This document shows positions 43,444 through 52,939 of a stretch of DNA of 64,000 bases, in pieces; position 1 is the first letter of the stretch, and every line of letters begins with the position of its first letter. Both the position numbers and the translations under genes were made by a program. The notes under the pieces were generated by a model. It saw nothing but the letters and a program-made list of their open reading frames with translations. It did no database searches and had not been told where the DNA came from. Source of the DNA: Leptospira andrefontaineae (GTDB lineage Bacteria > Spirochaetota > Leptospiria > Leptospirales > Leptospiraceae); assembly GCF_004770105.1 (NCBI RefSeq), contig NZ_RQEY01000023.1:186001-250000 (forward strand), given 5' to 3'.

Positions 43444-44370
43444 ATGGTAAAATCGTTTTTACTAATTATCGCGTTATTCGTTATGAATTGCGCATCTGAT
43501 ACGGTATTGATCCAAAAAATCAAGACTGGAAACACAGCCTATGCAAACCAGGCTATCGATTCAAATTCACCCGAATGGAATGAAGGAGGGGAGTTCTCCT
43601 TAACTCCGTTACATTATGCTGCTGAATACGGTCATTTAGAGCTCGTAAAAAAATTACTGGATAAAGGTGCTGATATAAATGCTAAAGGAGGGATTTACTT
43701 TGCTACCGGAGGTAGAGAAGGAAACGAAACACCTCTACTACTCGCAATTAAATACGGCCATACGGAAGTTGCAAAATATTTAGTTTCGAAAGGCGCGAAT
43801 GTGAACGACAGAACATATCGAAAAAGGTCGGTCACATATATGGCATGGAAATATGCATTAATGCATTCCGTACAAGAGAAGGATAAGAAACAAAGTTTAG
43901 AACTTCTAAATTATGTAAATTCCTTGAATACCACGTTAGATTCTTCAAGGGAATCTTTGGCAACTGAGATTGTGCGCGGATATGTAACTTTTTATTCGAA
44001 TACAGATGTCTTTAAATCATATCTTAGCCGGAATTTAAATTTAAATTGCTGTGATAGGGAATCAGCACCTCTTTTGTTTTTGAGTTCTAGTTTTAAGGAA
44101 ACAGACGTAAAGAAACGGAAATTAGCATTAGAGTTGCTGGACTTGATACTAAAAACGGATATTGATCTCTATCTTCGTCACTTTACTAGCGACCAGTCTA
44201 ACCGTTCAGGCCTTTTGGAGATTTTTGAGATCAAAAATGAAGAAGCTCAAAAAGCAAAAGCACTGATTATGGCAAAATTTCCGAACGTAGAACAGCCTGA
44301 GCCGGAATGGAAAACGATTCCTAGAAACATTGTAGAAGGATTTGGAGATCTACTTTTCTTTTGGCTTTGA
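43444..44370 (+). CDS. Ankyrin-repeat lipoprotein
   Basis: From ATG 43444 the protein has 308 residues. The signal peptide ends LFVMNC (lipobox). Two to three ankyrin repeats follow: LTPLHYAAEYGHLELVKKLL with DKGADINAK, and ETPLLLAIKYGHTEVAKYLV with SKGANVNDR. The C-terminal half is helical and unrecognised, with a neighbouring cysteine pair (LNCCDRE). It should be an envelope-anchored protein-binding module. It is the first gene outside the right island repeat. TTG 43423 is in frame but carries the GGGAGAG that likely serves the ATG. Confidence 0.8.
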   Translation: MVKSFLLIIALFVMNCASDTVLIQKIKTGNTAYANQAIDSNSPEWNEGGEFSLTPLHYAAEYGHLELVKKLLDKGADINAKGGIYFATGGREGNETPLLLAIKYGHTEVAKYLVSKGANVNDRTYRKRSVTYMAWKYALMHSVQEKDKKQSLELLNYVNSLNTTLDSSRESLATEIVRGYVTFYSNTDVFKSYLSRNLNLNCCDRESAPLLFLSSSFKETDVKKRKLALELLDLILKTDIDLYLRHFTSDQSNRSGLLEIFEIKNEEAQKAKALIMAKFPNVEQPEPEWKTIPRNIVEGFGDLLFFWL

Positions 44371-44396
44371 TTTTTAAAGAAAATTGATATAGAATG

Positions 44397-44433
44397 AAAA
44401 GCATTGCTCAGAGGTCTCGATGCAATGCTTTTT
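44397..44433 (+). terminator. Rho-independent terminator
   Basis: AAAAGCATTGC (44397-44407) pairs with GCAATGCTTTT (44422-44432) across a 14-base loop, ending in a short T-run. It follows the ankyrin lipoprotein gene. Confidence 0.75.
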
Positions 44434-44572
44434 AGTTAATTTTTTCAAGCCAGACTCCTTTTATGCAATAATCAAAATATTATATAAATCACATATATAC
44501 TTCTGATTAGGATCGATTTGTTCTTCCAAAAAAGAGTAGACAGAGCCTATCTTTTGGAAGATAACCTGCGAA

Positions 44573-45742
44573 ATGTATCCTTCTTTCGTAAATCTTGAAA
44601 TACTTAATAACTTATTTGATAAATTCTTCATTAGAATAAAGGGATATTTCGAGAAAAATTCTTTCTCGAGAATAGCTAAAGATATTCGGGTAGTATTTGG
44701 AAGGGTTTTTTTTATTCTAATTTCTGCACTTATTCTTTTTTATTCAGTAAGAGGAGTCCTTAGTGACACTTACTACATTGAGTCGATTAGTCTGCCTGAA
44801 TCTATCATTAAAAATGGATTAAGCGAAAATGAAGTTTCCGGTAGAATCATTTTGAAGCTCAGGTTAATCCAATCTGAGGTTACTGCTATCGATTCGTCCG
44901 ACTCCGAAGATATTCATAAGCCTATTTTTCGATTTAATGATGCCGTGGCTTCGGAAGATATTAAGGTATTTGGGGTTTCTTTAAGTTCTTTAAAGAAAGT
45001 TATAAGGCTTCTGCTGAATGTTCAGGATAAAGTCATTTCCGGATCCATTGTCAGAAGAGGAAATGAGCTGGAAGCAAAGATCCATTTTCCATTTTCTACT
45101 GAAACCATTGACGTAAAAGAAAAGATTATTAATGACGATGAGATCGGTTGTATCGACGTTCTAATCGAGAAATTGTCTGAAAAAATATTACTAAAAGAAC
45201 AGCCGGCGACTATCGGCTGGTATTTTTTGATTCGAAAAGATTACTTAAAGGCAAATAAAGTATATGAAGGTTATAAAAACGATTATGATATGATCGTTTT
45301 GAAGGGTTATATTGCTTTAGCTAAAGGTCATTACTCGGAAAGTCTTGATTATTTTTCTTCGGCGGAGCAGATTGATGATAGGGAGGACTATAATCTTTAT
45401 TTCGGTAAGGCTACCGCTTATATGAATTCAGAAGATTATAAAAATGCTATTATCTATTTTGAGAAGGCAAGACAAATCAATGATTCGGATCCTAGGCTTT
45501 TCGTTAATATGGGGTTATGTTCAAAGTTAATTGGCCATTTCGATCTGGCAAAAGATTATTTTACCCAGGCTACTATGTTAAAAAGCAATTATGCTTCAGC
45601 CTATTATAATTTAGGCCTCTTATTCAAATCGAATAATAAAGAAGAAGCCAAAAGATATTTTAATTTGGCTATTAAATCTAAACCAAATCATGTTGAGGCT
45701 ATAAAAGAATTGAATACAATGTTAGATGGGCATACTCGGTAG
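44573..45742 (+). CDS. Membrane-anchored TPR protein
   Basis: The protein has 389 residues. One hydrophobic helix at about 43-62 (VFFILISALILFYSVRGVLS) separates a short N-terminal part from a large extracytoplasmic or cytosolic domain. The last ~170 residues are tetratricopeptide repeats, for example YNLYFGKATAYMNSEDYKNA and ASAYYNLGLLFKSNNKEEAK. The central ~150 residues are not recognised. TPRs mediate protein-protein contacts; partners are not indicated by neighbours. Confidence 0.75.
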   Translation: MYPSFVNLEILNNLFDKFFIRIKGYFEKNSFSRIAKDIRVVFGRVFFILISALILFYSVRGVLSDTYYIESISLPESIIKNGLSENEVSGRIILKLRLIQSEVTAIDSSDSEDIHKPIFRFNDAVASEDIKVFGVSLSSLKKVIRLLLNVQDKVISGSIVRRGNELEAKIHFPFSTETIDVKEKIINDDEIGCIDVLIEKLSEKILLKEQPATIGWYFLIRKDYLKANKVYEGYKNDYDMIVLKGYIALAKGHYSESLDYFSSAEQIDDREDYNLYFGKATAYMNSEDYKNAIIYFEKARQINDSDPRLFVNMGLCSKLIGHFDLAKDYFTQATMLKSNYASAYYNLGLLFKSNNKEEAKRYFNLAIKSKPNHVEAIKELNTMLDGHTR

Positions 45743-45821
45743 CAGATAGTCGGATCGATAGGAAGGTATATCAAGATAATTTTAAAAGATGTATGACCTC
45801 AAGCCTTAAGACCATCAATTG

Positions 45822-46598
45822 TTAAAAACCAAAAAGTATAGGGGGGACAATTCTGTCATAAACCCTAACTTCGTCTATAGTTACTACCTGAGATCCTCCG
45901 CCTAATGTACCGTATCCTAAAGTAATTGGAAAGCCTGAAGTCCAAGGGACCCTATTCGGATTGTATACTCTAGAGTCTACAAGATCGTTTCCGATATAAA
46001 GGTTGGCTCTACTATTTGGAAGATCCCATGTGAGAGTTACGTTATACCATACATCATCCTGATAGCCCCTGCAAGGGCTGAGATTGCTGACAACGCCGGT
46101 GCCTCCGTTCGTACTATATGCTCTGATTTGTAAGCATGATGAGTTATCAGCTAGCTGGAATCCTAAGCCATCTCCTGCGCCCATAATGATTCCCGGTGAG
46201 GGTTTAAATTTTCCTTTTACCCAGGCGCTAAGAGTAAATGATGAAATTCCTGATAGAATAGGCTCTCCTCCCAGACCGGAATCATGCCATGAATCTATGC
46301 CGTCATAAAAGTATGCGCCGTTTGGCAAATTGTTATGGTCGAAAGTAAGAACAGGTCCTACCGTTCCGAATGCCGTTAGATGTAATGTCCCGACTCTATC
46401 GTTTGCATCCCCATCTAAGGGCCAATAGTGGATGAGGCCGACATTCATAGCGCCTACGATTGATTCAGCGAGGCTTTCCAGGCCGTTATTTTCATTCGAT
46501 GGAAGAAGTATATTGGCAAGTAGATACGTTCCGCAATTTTGAGAACTTAAAGTTACGAGTAACAGTAAGAGAAACGGGTAAGAGCGAATATTAGGCAT
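45822..46598 (-). CDS. LamG-domain lipoprotein
   Basis: From ATG 46598 the protein has 258 residues. A signal peptide ends LSSQNC (lipobox). The body is a concanavalin A-like LamG domain: HYWPLDGDANDRVG, FTLSAWVKGKFKPSPGIIMG, WYNVTLTWDLPNSRANLYIG and VTIDEVRVYDRIV are the usual strands. It likely binds carbohydrate or protein at the cell surface. A TTG at 46610 is an alternative start four codons upstream. Confidence 0.8.
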   Translation of the reverse strand: MPNIRSYPFLLLLLVTLSSQNCGTYLLANILLPSNENNGLESLAESIVGAMNVGLIHYWPLDGDANDRVGTLHLTAFGTVGPVLTFDHNNLPNGAYFYDGIDSWHDSGLGGEPILSGISSFTLSAWVKGKFKPSPGIIMGAGDGLGFQLADNSSCLQIRAYSTNGGTGVVSNLSPCRGYQDDVWYNVTLTWDLPNSRANLYIGNDLVDSRVYNPNRVPWTSGFPITLGYGTLGGGSQVVTIDEVRVYDRIVPPILFGF

Positions 46599-47194
46599 GT
46601 GCGTTCTCAATTTTGACCAATGGTTATATTAGTGAAAATGATACGCAATAAATTATCCCAAAAAAGAGCGTTAAATGAAGATTACATTTTTGGTTATAGC
46701 AGTATAGAAGTAGGGCTGTATGGAATCAAAACGCGATTTTTCCTTCTTTCATGATATAAGGGATCAGTGTTTTTCCAGGATGCGTTAGGAAGAGATAGGA
46801 GAAGTTAAGGGAGACTATTTTTTTTTCCCGCAGAGCGATAAGGTGTATTAAATTCATAGAATTTTTATTTCGAAGCTCAGCTAGATTTTTTACATTAGAT
46901 CTTATTGATATGATTTATAGCTAAATCAGAATATAGTTAAACGGAAATTATTTTTTGGTCGTGGGAGAATAAAAGGATTTTTCTGGTTTTTATCTTTTTA
47001 GGGATATTGGGTAATATATTAAATATTCCGAATTAAAATAGACGTTGAAAAAAATCAGTATAGAGTTATAATTCCACTTTAAAAAAAGATTTATTGAGTC
47101 CGACTTGGGACTGGACAGGGATATAGAAAAGAAAGGGCCTTGCAATGAAGCATAACTCTCTTTTAGGAAAGAGAAAGGGGCCTATATCCAATTT
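46599..47194. other. Long AT-rich intergenic region, no gene seen
   Basis: No convincing coding frame was found between the LamG and DUF1554 lipoprotein genes, which diverge here. Poly-T tracts occur near 46820-46830 and many short A/T runs follow. A hairpin TCTCTTT/AAAGAGA at 47157-47174 lies ~20 bases before the DUF1554 start and could influence its leader. Promoters for both genes must lie here, but none is unambiguous. Confidence 0.5.
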
Positions 47195-47860
47195 ATGATA
47201 CGTATATTTTCGTTGCTATCTATGATTCTGCTATTTTTTGCTTTGGTCGACTGCGAACAAAGTTCATCCGATGGATCCCAAGAACTTTTGGCATTAGCTG
47301 TATCGAATTCTGGAATTGTTGGGACTACGGATCCGGGAGAACTTCCTCCTCCGGAGGATCCTTCCCGAATTCTTTTTATCACGAGTAGTATCTATAATGG
47401 AAATTTAGGCGGAGTAAGCGGAGCCGATTTTCGTTGTGCTTCCGTCGCAGGAGCAGGTGGTTTATCAGGAACTTTCCAAGCGGTTATTTCTACTTCGGCT
47501 ATGCACGCCCGAGGCAGGATGCCAAATGCAAAATATGTGACCACCACTGGAGAAACTATCGCTCTTTCCGTCTCAGACCTTTTCGATGGTACGATCTCGA
47601 CACAGATTCGCAATGAGCAAGGGAACTACGCTCCTTCTTCTGGCACTTATCGTTCAGTATGGACCGGAACTAGATGGGACGGATATTATGTAAACGGAAC
47701 TAATACATCCTGCAAAGATTGGACCTCTAGTTCTAATCCGGATTGGGGGGAGGCGGGTTTTGTTCCTAGACTGGACTCTTTCTGGGTTTGGGTGAACGAT
47801 TCAGGTTGGGCCCCTTGCGATTTCCAGAGAGCATTGTATTGTTTCCAAGCTTCTCTCTGA
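47195..47860 (+). CDS. DUF1554 lipoprotein (Leptospira-type)
   Basis: The protein has 221 residues. A signal peptide ends ALVDC. After a low-complexity linker (PGELPPPEDPSR) the domain begins ILFITSSIYNGNLGGVSGAD and has FRCASVAG, TSCKDWTSS, WVWVNDSGWAPCDF and ALYCFQA, the DUF1554 pattern with conserved Cys and Trp. The fold resembles C-type-lectin-like modules, and in Leptospira these are surface or periplasmic lipoproteins of unknown role. Confidence 0.8.
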   Translation: MIRIFSLLSMILLFFALVDCEQSSSDGSQELLALAVSNSGIVGTTDPGELPPPEDPSRILFITSSIYNGNLGGVSGADFRCASVAGAGGLSGTFQAVISTSAMHARGRMPNAKYVTTTGETIALSVSDLFDGTISTQIRNEQGNYAPSSGTYRSVWTGTRWDGYYVNGTNTSCKDWTSSSNPDWGEAGFVPRLDSFWVWVNDSGWAPCDFQRALYCFQASL

Positions 47861-47896
47861 AGAGAATTCGTTTTAAAGATTCAGATTTTATATCTC

Positions 47897-48703
47897 CTAC
47901 AACCTTCCTCCCTGGTCCCATAGGATCAGGGAAGCTACAACTAACGTAAAATATCCAAAACCGCTTTTTAGATATCTTTCATTCATTCTGGATGAAAGAT
48001 TCTGTCCTAAAAACATTCCTGCAATTCCTAAAGCACAGATAGTTAGAAGTAACGGACAATTTTCAGTTTGCACTGATCTGAAGCTGATTGCGAATCCGAA
48101 AAGAGAATTTGCTGCAATGATTGAAAGTGAGGTGCCTACTGCCTTTCTGATCGGAAGTTTGAGTAGAATTACGAGAGCAGGAATGATCAGAAATCCTCCG
48201 CCAGCTCCTACAAAGCCGGTGATTATCCCGACTAAAAATCCTTTGAGTCCAATCGATGGGATATTCGGAGATATTGTGGTGAGCTTAGTGTCTTCTCTCG
48301 GAGATGAATTATTAGAGCGGATCATAACCCAAGAACTAAAAGCCATTATGATGGAGAAAATGATCATTACCAATAAAGGTTTTGTAAGTGTGATCCCAAA
48401 ATCAGAAATTAAGATGTTAGGAATGAAAGGGAGAAGTAAGTATCTCGCAATATAAATCCCGACAAAGCTTGGTATAGCGAAATATATTCCAACTTTTATA
48501 TTTGTATCTCCCTTTTTTGCCTGGATGATTGCTCCGACTAAAGCCGCTATTCCGACAACAAAGAGTGAGTTTGTTGTGGCAAAAGTCGCATCCTGACCAA
48601 AAAAATAGAAAAGAATGGGAACCATCAAGATCGAACCTCCTGCACCAATTAGTCCGAGTGAGGCTCCCATAAAGAAAGAAGCTACATATCCTAAGATCAG
48701 CAT
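47897..48703 (-). CDS. TauE/SafE (TSUP) family sulfur-anion transporter
   Basis: The protein has 268 residues and about eight membrane helices. GLIGAGGSILMVPILFYFFG and the mirrored second-half block GFVGAGGGFLIIPALVILL are the two TauE motifs. The family exports or imports sulfite, sulfoacetate or other small sulfur anions. It is the last of four closely spaced genes with two YeeE-type half-proteins and a persulfide dioxygenase-rhodanese fusion, so sulfite export after sulfide oxidation is the likely job. Confidence 0.88.
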   Translation of the reverse strand: MLILGYVASFFMGASLGLIGAGGSILMVPILFYFFGQDATFATTNSLFVVGIAALVGAIIQAKKGDTNIKVGIYFAIPSFVGIYIARYLLLPFIPNILISDFGITLTKPLLVMIIFSIIMAFSSWVMIRSNNSSPREDTKLTTISPNIPSIGLKGFLVGIITGFVGAGGGFLIIPALVILLKLPIRKAVGTSLSIIAANSLFGFAISFRSVQTENCPLLLTICALGIAGMFLGQNLSSRMNERYLKSGFGYFTLVVASLILWDQGGRL

Positions 48704-48707
48704 TAGT

Positions 48708-49145
48708 TTATTCTAATCTACTTTTCAAATTCATTTTTTTATCCAGGAACCAGAATAATAACATTCCGAAGATGATACTCACGAAAACGATTATCGGTCT
48801 TGTCTCAAAGCTTGCGAGAGTAGTGACCGAAACTGTGGGGCAATAACCTCCAAGTCCCCAGCCAATTCCAAAAATTAAACTTCCTATAACCAAAGCAGGA
48901 GTGATTTCTTGGCGAGTTGGAATAAACCATTCCTTTGAGAACATTGGAGTTTTTCTTTTTCTTATCAATCTGTAAGTGATAAAATGAACTCCAACTGCAC
49001 CTGCCATTGTGAAAAGTAGGGTAGGATTCCATTTTCCGAATATATCTAGAAACCCTATTATGTTTGCAGGTTGTAAAATTCCGGATAGTCCCAAGCCGAT
49101 TGCGAATAGTAAGCCTACGATTAAGGCTCCAATATTATATTTCAT
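48708..49145 (-). CDS. YeeE/YedE-family transporter subunit (DUF6691-like)
   Basis: The protein has 145 residues and four hydrophobic helices, about a third of a full YeeE. GLLFAIGLGLSGILQPANII and FGIGWGLGGYCPTVSV match the YeeE repeat, including the conserved Gly-Tyr-Cys-Pro where thiosulfate transporters carry a functional cysteine. Its start overlaps the partner gene by four bases. The pair probably forms a two-subunit channel for thiosulfate, sulfide or related species. Confidence 0.85.
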   Translation of the reverse strand: MKYNIGALIVGLLFAIGLGLSGILQPANIIGFLDIFGKWNPTLLFTMAGAVGVHFITYRLIRKRKTPMFSKEWFIPTRQEITPALVIGSLIFGIGWGLGGYCPTVSVTTLASFETRPIIVFVSIIFGMLLFWFLDKKMNLKSRLE

Positions 49146-49567
49146 ATATATAGACCTGTCTTTCTTAGTAATACTACTGCTGCCATTCCAGCTGCCATGA
49201 ACACGATTGTCGCTACAATGGATCTTGGAGAAACTCTACTGACTCCACAAACTCCATGCCCACTTGTGCAACCTCCTCCTAACATTGCACCGAATCCGAC
49301 GAGTATCCCTGCTAAAGAGCCGATCCATGCTTTTGTTTGAAGTTCCGCAGCTAAAAGTTCCGGTGCTGTAAATTTTAAAGAAAGACCACCCAGCAGTAAT
49401 CCGACTATAAAATACCATCTCCAGGATATATCACCTTTGATAGGCACCAATACACCGTATACAATGCTACTGACTCCGGTTACTCTTCCGTTCCATAAAA
49501 GCATTAAAGAAACTGCAATACCAATCACCACTCCGCCTGCAAGACCCATTACCCATTCTGTTTCCAT
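49142..49567 (-). CDS. YeeE/YedE-family transporter subunit
   Basis: The protein has 141 residues with four membrane helices. FGAMLGGGCTSGHGVCGVSR is the conserved GGGCTSGHG loop with the sulfur-handling cysteine. It is complementary to the 145-residue partner just downstream, so together they amount to one YeeE. Five bases separate it from the dioxygenase gene upstream. Confidence 0.87.
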   Translation of the reverse strand: METEWVMGLAGGVVIGIAVSLMLLWNGRVTGVSSIVYGVLVPIKGDISWRWYFIVGLLLGGLSLKFTAPELLAAELQTKAWIGSLAGILVGFGAMLGGGCTSGHGVCGVSRVSPRSIVATIVFMAAGMAAVVLLRKTGLYI

Positions 49568-49572
49568 TTTTC

Positions 49573-50613
49573 TTACTCCTTAGGCAGGTATTTCTCATTC
49601 CAATTCACCATCCCTCCTGCCAAATTGGATGTGAATTTATAACCTAAACGAATACTTTCTTCTGTCGCTTGTCTGGAACGTTTTCCGCTACGACATACAA
49701 AGATAATCTCTTCGAAACGATCGCCTGTTTCTAAAAATTTAGTTAAATCAGATCCTAACGTTACGAGTTGAGAAGTTCGAATATGGCCTAACTCTCCGTG
49801 GAATTCTTCCGGAGAACGAACATCTATAATTTTCACATTTCCGATTTTCTTAAATACGTCCTCATTCAAAACAGTAGGAATTCCTGATATACTTTGAGGA
49901 TTCATTGTTCTAACGATTTCCAAACTCCCACATCCTGTGTTTGCAGGAAGAGCCAAGTGCATCTTTTTGGGCGTTGTAAGTTGTAGTTCTTCCATGATCT
50001 TTTGGAATTCTTCTTTGGAACGATTTCCTCCGATCCTCGGATTTAATTTCTTTTCCAATCCAACTGTAGTGCTGGTTAAACCTTTATAATCATGTGCCGG
50101 ATAAACTTTGGTTTCATCAGGAAGAGAGAATATTTTTTTGGTGATACTATCATATAGTTTCGAAGATGATCCTTCCTGAAAGTCTGTTCTCCCTGTACCT
50201 CGGATCAGAAGTGAATCCCCAGTGAATACCATTCCTTCAAATAGAAAACTCATGCAGGCATTTGTATGTCCAGGAGTGGCAATCGCTTTTATTTCTTTGC
50301 TTCCAAGCGATAGAATTCTCCCATCTTGGAGTAGAATATCCGCACAATCAACTTCTGCTAATGCGCTTACAGCAGTTTGAGCCATGGTATTTTTACGAAT
50401 TTCTGCAGCTCCCGTGATATGATCCGCATGGATATGCGTTTCTAAAATATACATCAGATACAAGCCAAGCTCTCTGATCAGCTTTAGATCTCTCTCCGCT
50501 GTTTCCCAAACCGGATCTATAATTGCGGCTTCCTTAGTTTCCTGATCTGCGATCAGATAGGTGTAAGTAGAGGATTGTGGTTCGATAAGTTGGTAAAAAA
50601 GAATGTCTTTCAT
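49573..50613 (-). CDS. ETHE1-type persulfide dioxygenase fused to rhodanese
   Basis: The protein has 346 residues. The N-terminal metallo-beta-lactamase domain has THIHADHITGA, TPGHTNACMSF and VYPAHDYKG, the single-iron ETHE1 pattern. The C-terminal ~100 residues are a rhodanese domain with IDVRSPEEFHGE and active-site Cys in FVCRSGKRSRQ. ETHE1 oxidises glutathione persulfide to sulfite; the rhodanese moves sulfane sulfur between persulfide, sulfite and thiosulfate. As the first gene of the operon it defines a sulfide detoxification unit, with the TauE-type protein as sulfite exporter. Confidence 0.9.
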   Translation of the reverse strand: MKDILFYQLIEPQSSTYTYLIADQETKEAAIIDPVWETAERDLKLIRELGLYLMYILETHIHADHITGAAEIRKNTMAQTAVSALAEVDCADILLQDGRILSLGSKEIKAIATPGHTNACMSFLFEGMVFTGDSLLIRGTGRTDFQEGSSSKLYDSITKKIFSLPDETKVYPAHDYKGLTSTTVGLEKKLNPRIGGNRSKEEFQKIMEELQLTTPKKMHLALPANTGCGSLEIVRTMNPQSISGIPTVLNEDVFKKIGNVKIIDVRSPEEFHGELGHIRTSQLVTLGSDLTKFLETGDRFEEIIFVCRSGKRSRQATEESIRLGYKFTSNLAGGMVNWNEKYLPKE

Positions 50614-50790
50614 TTTTTGTTTTTACCTTTTGTAACGTGCATATACATCAATATACGACACCCGAAACTTTGATCCTTGTATAATCCTGCAGCTCGTTGT
50701 AAAAAATTTATAGAGACGGTTCTTTTTTTGGGATTTTTGCAGAATTATACAAATAGAAGATCTTTTTAGATCAGTCGATTAAGGAAATGA

Positions 50791-51957
50791 GTGTTAGCAA
50801 CTATGAGAACAAAAGAACGAGATAAACTTCACAAAGATGGGCTCATCAATTTTTCGATGGCGTTTACTGCCGCGGGATTTTTATGGAGCTTTTTATATTT
50901 TATATTAGGTTTTCCGCAATCGGCTATAATTCCTGGAGGTTATGCAATCTTGAGTTTATTAAGCCTGTTTTTTGTTTTTGTTACAGGTAAGTATTTAGCT
51001 TTTAGATTTCTCCAATTTCTTTTTATCTTAATACTTCCTGTACTTTTACAATTAAGCTTAGGGGGTTTCGAGAACTCAGGAGCGGTGATTATTTGGGCAA
51101 TTCTTTGTCCACTTGGAGCTCTTTCATTCGCACCAATTCGTCAAGGTTTGGTCTGGTTCGGATTATTTTTGGTCGTTTTGGTTTTAACAGGACTTGCTGA
51201 ATTTTATTTGCAACTGCCTATACCAAAAGTAGAGCGTAATATGCAAATTTTGTTTTTTGTGATCAATATTATAGGGGCAGGAACATTAACTTTCTTTAGC
51301 TTATACTATTTTATTTCTAAAAACAAGCAAGAGCATGATAGAGCTGAAAATCTACTTCTGAATATTCTACCCGAACCTATTGCAGAAAGATTAAAACGAA
51401 ATCCATCTACAATTGCCGACGGATACAAAATGGTTTCTATATTATTTGCAGATATAGAGAATTTCACAGTAATTTCGCAAAAGGTCTCTCCTGAAACTTT
51501 GGTACATTTTCTGAATGATGTGTTTTCTCACTTCGATCTTCTCGCTGAAAAATACGGAATGGAAAAAATTAAAACTATAGGAGATGCGTATATGGCTGTT
51601 TCTGGAATTCCGATTTGGCATGAAGGCCATGCTAAATCTGCAATGGAGATGGCCATTGAAATGCAGAAGTTTGTAAAAACATTGTATGATCCTTCCGGAA
51701 AACCTTTAAGAATGAGGATTGGTATACATTCGGGACCTGTTGTTGCGGGTGTGATTGGTAAGAAAAAATTCGCATATGATCTTTGGGGTGATGCAGTGAA
51801 TACCGCTAGTCGTTTGGAGTCTCATGGTGTGCCTGGTCGTATTCAGATCTCTGAAACTACTTATGATCTTCTTGAAGATACTTCTCAAATTGAAATTCGT
51901 AGATTAATAGATGTAAAAGGTAAGGGAGAAATGAAGACCTATCTCAGTTATGAATAG
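50791..51957 (+). CDS. Membrane-bound class III adenylate/guanylate cyclase
   Basis: The protein has 388 residues with a GTG start at 50791 (AAGGA at 50781-50785); ATG 50803 is an alternative. About six membrane helices fill residues 18-177. The cyclase domain has metal Asp221 in ILFADIENFT and Asp265 in EKIKTIGDAYMAVSG, then FAYDLWGDAVNTASRLES. Lysine in the EKIKTIGD block and Asp in DLWGD favour ATP over GTP as substrate, so cAMP is the predicted product. Leptospira genomes typically carry many such cyclases; the signal sensed is unknown. Confidence 0.87.
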   Translation: MLATMRTKERDKLHKDGLINFSMAFTAAGFLWSFLYFILGFPQSAIIPGGYAILSLLSLFFVFVTGKYLAFRFLQFLFILILPVLLQLSLGGFENSGAVIIWAILCPLGALSFAPIRQGLVWFGLFLVVLVLTGLAEFYLQLPIPKVERNMQILFFVINIIGAGTLTFFSLYYFISKNKQEHDRAENLLLNILPEPIAERLKRNPSTIADGYKMVSILFADIENFTVISQKVSPETLVHFLNDVFSHFDLLAEKYGMEKIKTIGDAYMAVSGIPIWHEGHAKSAMEMAIEMQKFVKTLYDPSGKPLRMRIGIHSGPVVAGVIGKKKFAYDLWGDAVNTASRLESHGVPGRIQISETTYDLLEDTSQIEIRRLIDVKGKGEMKTYLSYE

Positions 51958-51985
51958 GAAAAGATCATAGAAAGTGCGGAGGCCA

Positions 51986-52837
51986 TTAAGCTTCCGCATA
52001 ACTTGCCGGTACTTCTATAAATGATTTCAGGAGTCTCGTGCTTCTGAATATTTCGGAAGGAGGTAATCCGAATGTGGCACGAAAGGTCCTGGTAAAATGA
52101 GCTGAATCGAAAAATCCAGCACGATGTGCGGAATCGGTATGATTCATTCCATGTAAAAGAGAATACACAGTTAATTTAAGCCTGAACCAAGTGCGAAATG
52201 AATGAAATGGAATACCAATCTCTTTCTTAAATTGGTGCTCCAAATTAGAAACAGACATACCGGCAAATTCAGCCAGATCTTTCGCAGAATGATCTTCATG
52301 AGGCATTGTAGTGATCAACTCTACGATCTTCTGGATACGTTGGTCTATTATTCTTGAATCGTTCTCTACAATCGGGGGGACCTGATTTAATAATTTTAAT
52401 AGTATTTCTTCCGAATCAGAATCATCGGAAAGGATTTGATTGATCTTATTAAATAGTTCCTCTTCTTCCCTCAATGAAATAAAAATACCGTCCGTTTCAC
52501 TTTCTAAATTCGATGCTCTTAAGGATTCATAATTAGGACTGCTTAAATCCATAAAGAGCAATATACAGAACTTTCCTGAAAATCGGATGGAATGATCTAC
52601 CATTGGTGGGATCAGTGCAGAACGAAAAGAGATCCAATCGGAATCATTTAAAGAAATTTGGAATTCTCCATCTAAGCTGATACAAACTGTGGCAGCTGCT
52701 CTTCGACGTAAGGTTAGATCAGGGAGATAGCCTGCAAACAGGCAGCGACTTCCCCAAATACAAATCCTTTCTTGTCGATCGAGTGGGTGAGAATTAATTT
52801 CCATAGATTGCAGAATTATACAAGGAGCTTTCATCAT
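51986..52837 (-). CDS. AraC family transcriptional regulator
   Basis: The protein has 283 residues from ATG 52837 (ATG 52834 is adjacent, ATG 52804 also possible). The C-terminal third has two helix-turn-helices: SAKDLAEFAGMSVSNLEHQF and DSAHRAGFFDSAHFTRTFRA, with FGLPPSEIFRS at the end. The N-terminal part is a cupin-like sensor. It diverges from a methyltransferase gene only ~100 bases away, which is its likely target. Confidence 0.85.
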   Translation of the reverse strand: MMKAPCIILQSMEINSHPLDRQERICIWGSRCLFAGYLPDLTLRRRAAATVCISLDGEFQISLNDSDWISFRSALIPPMVDHSIRFSGKFCILLFMDLSSPNYESLRASNLESETDGIFISLREEEELFNKINQILSDDSDSEEILLKLLNQVPPIVENDSRIIDQRIQKIVELITTMPHEDHSAKDLAEFAGMSVSNLEHQFKKEIGIPFHSFRTWFRLKLTVYSLLHGMNHTDSAHRAGFFDSAHFTRTFRATFGLPPSEIFRSTRLLKSFIEVPASYAEA

Positions 52838-52939
52838 CTGCAAATATAATCATCCTGTCACTTAGAAATTATTTTGCCCTTCATTCTGGGCAGAAGGTTG
52901 GAAAGAACAATACTACTCTATAATAGGATTTACACTTAT

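Noticed and set aside
50640..50700. Possible sulfur-responsive repressor site before the persulfide dioxygenase operon (CATATAC/AATATAC)
   Set aside because: The repeats are short, direct rather than inverted, and no cognate regulator gene is adjacent.
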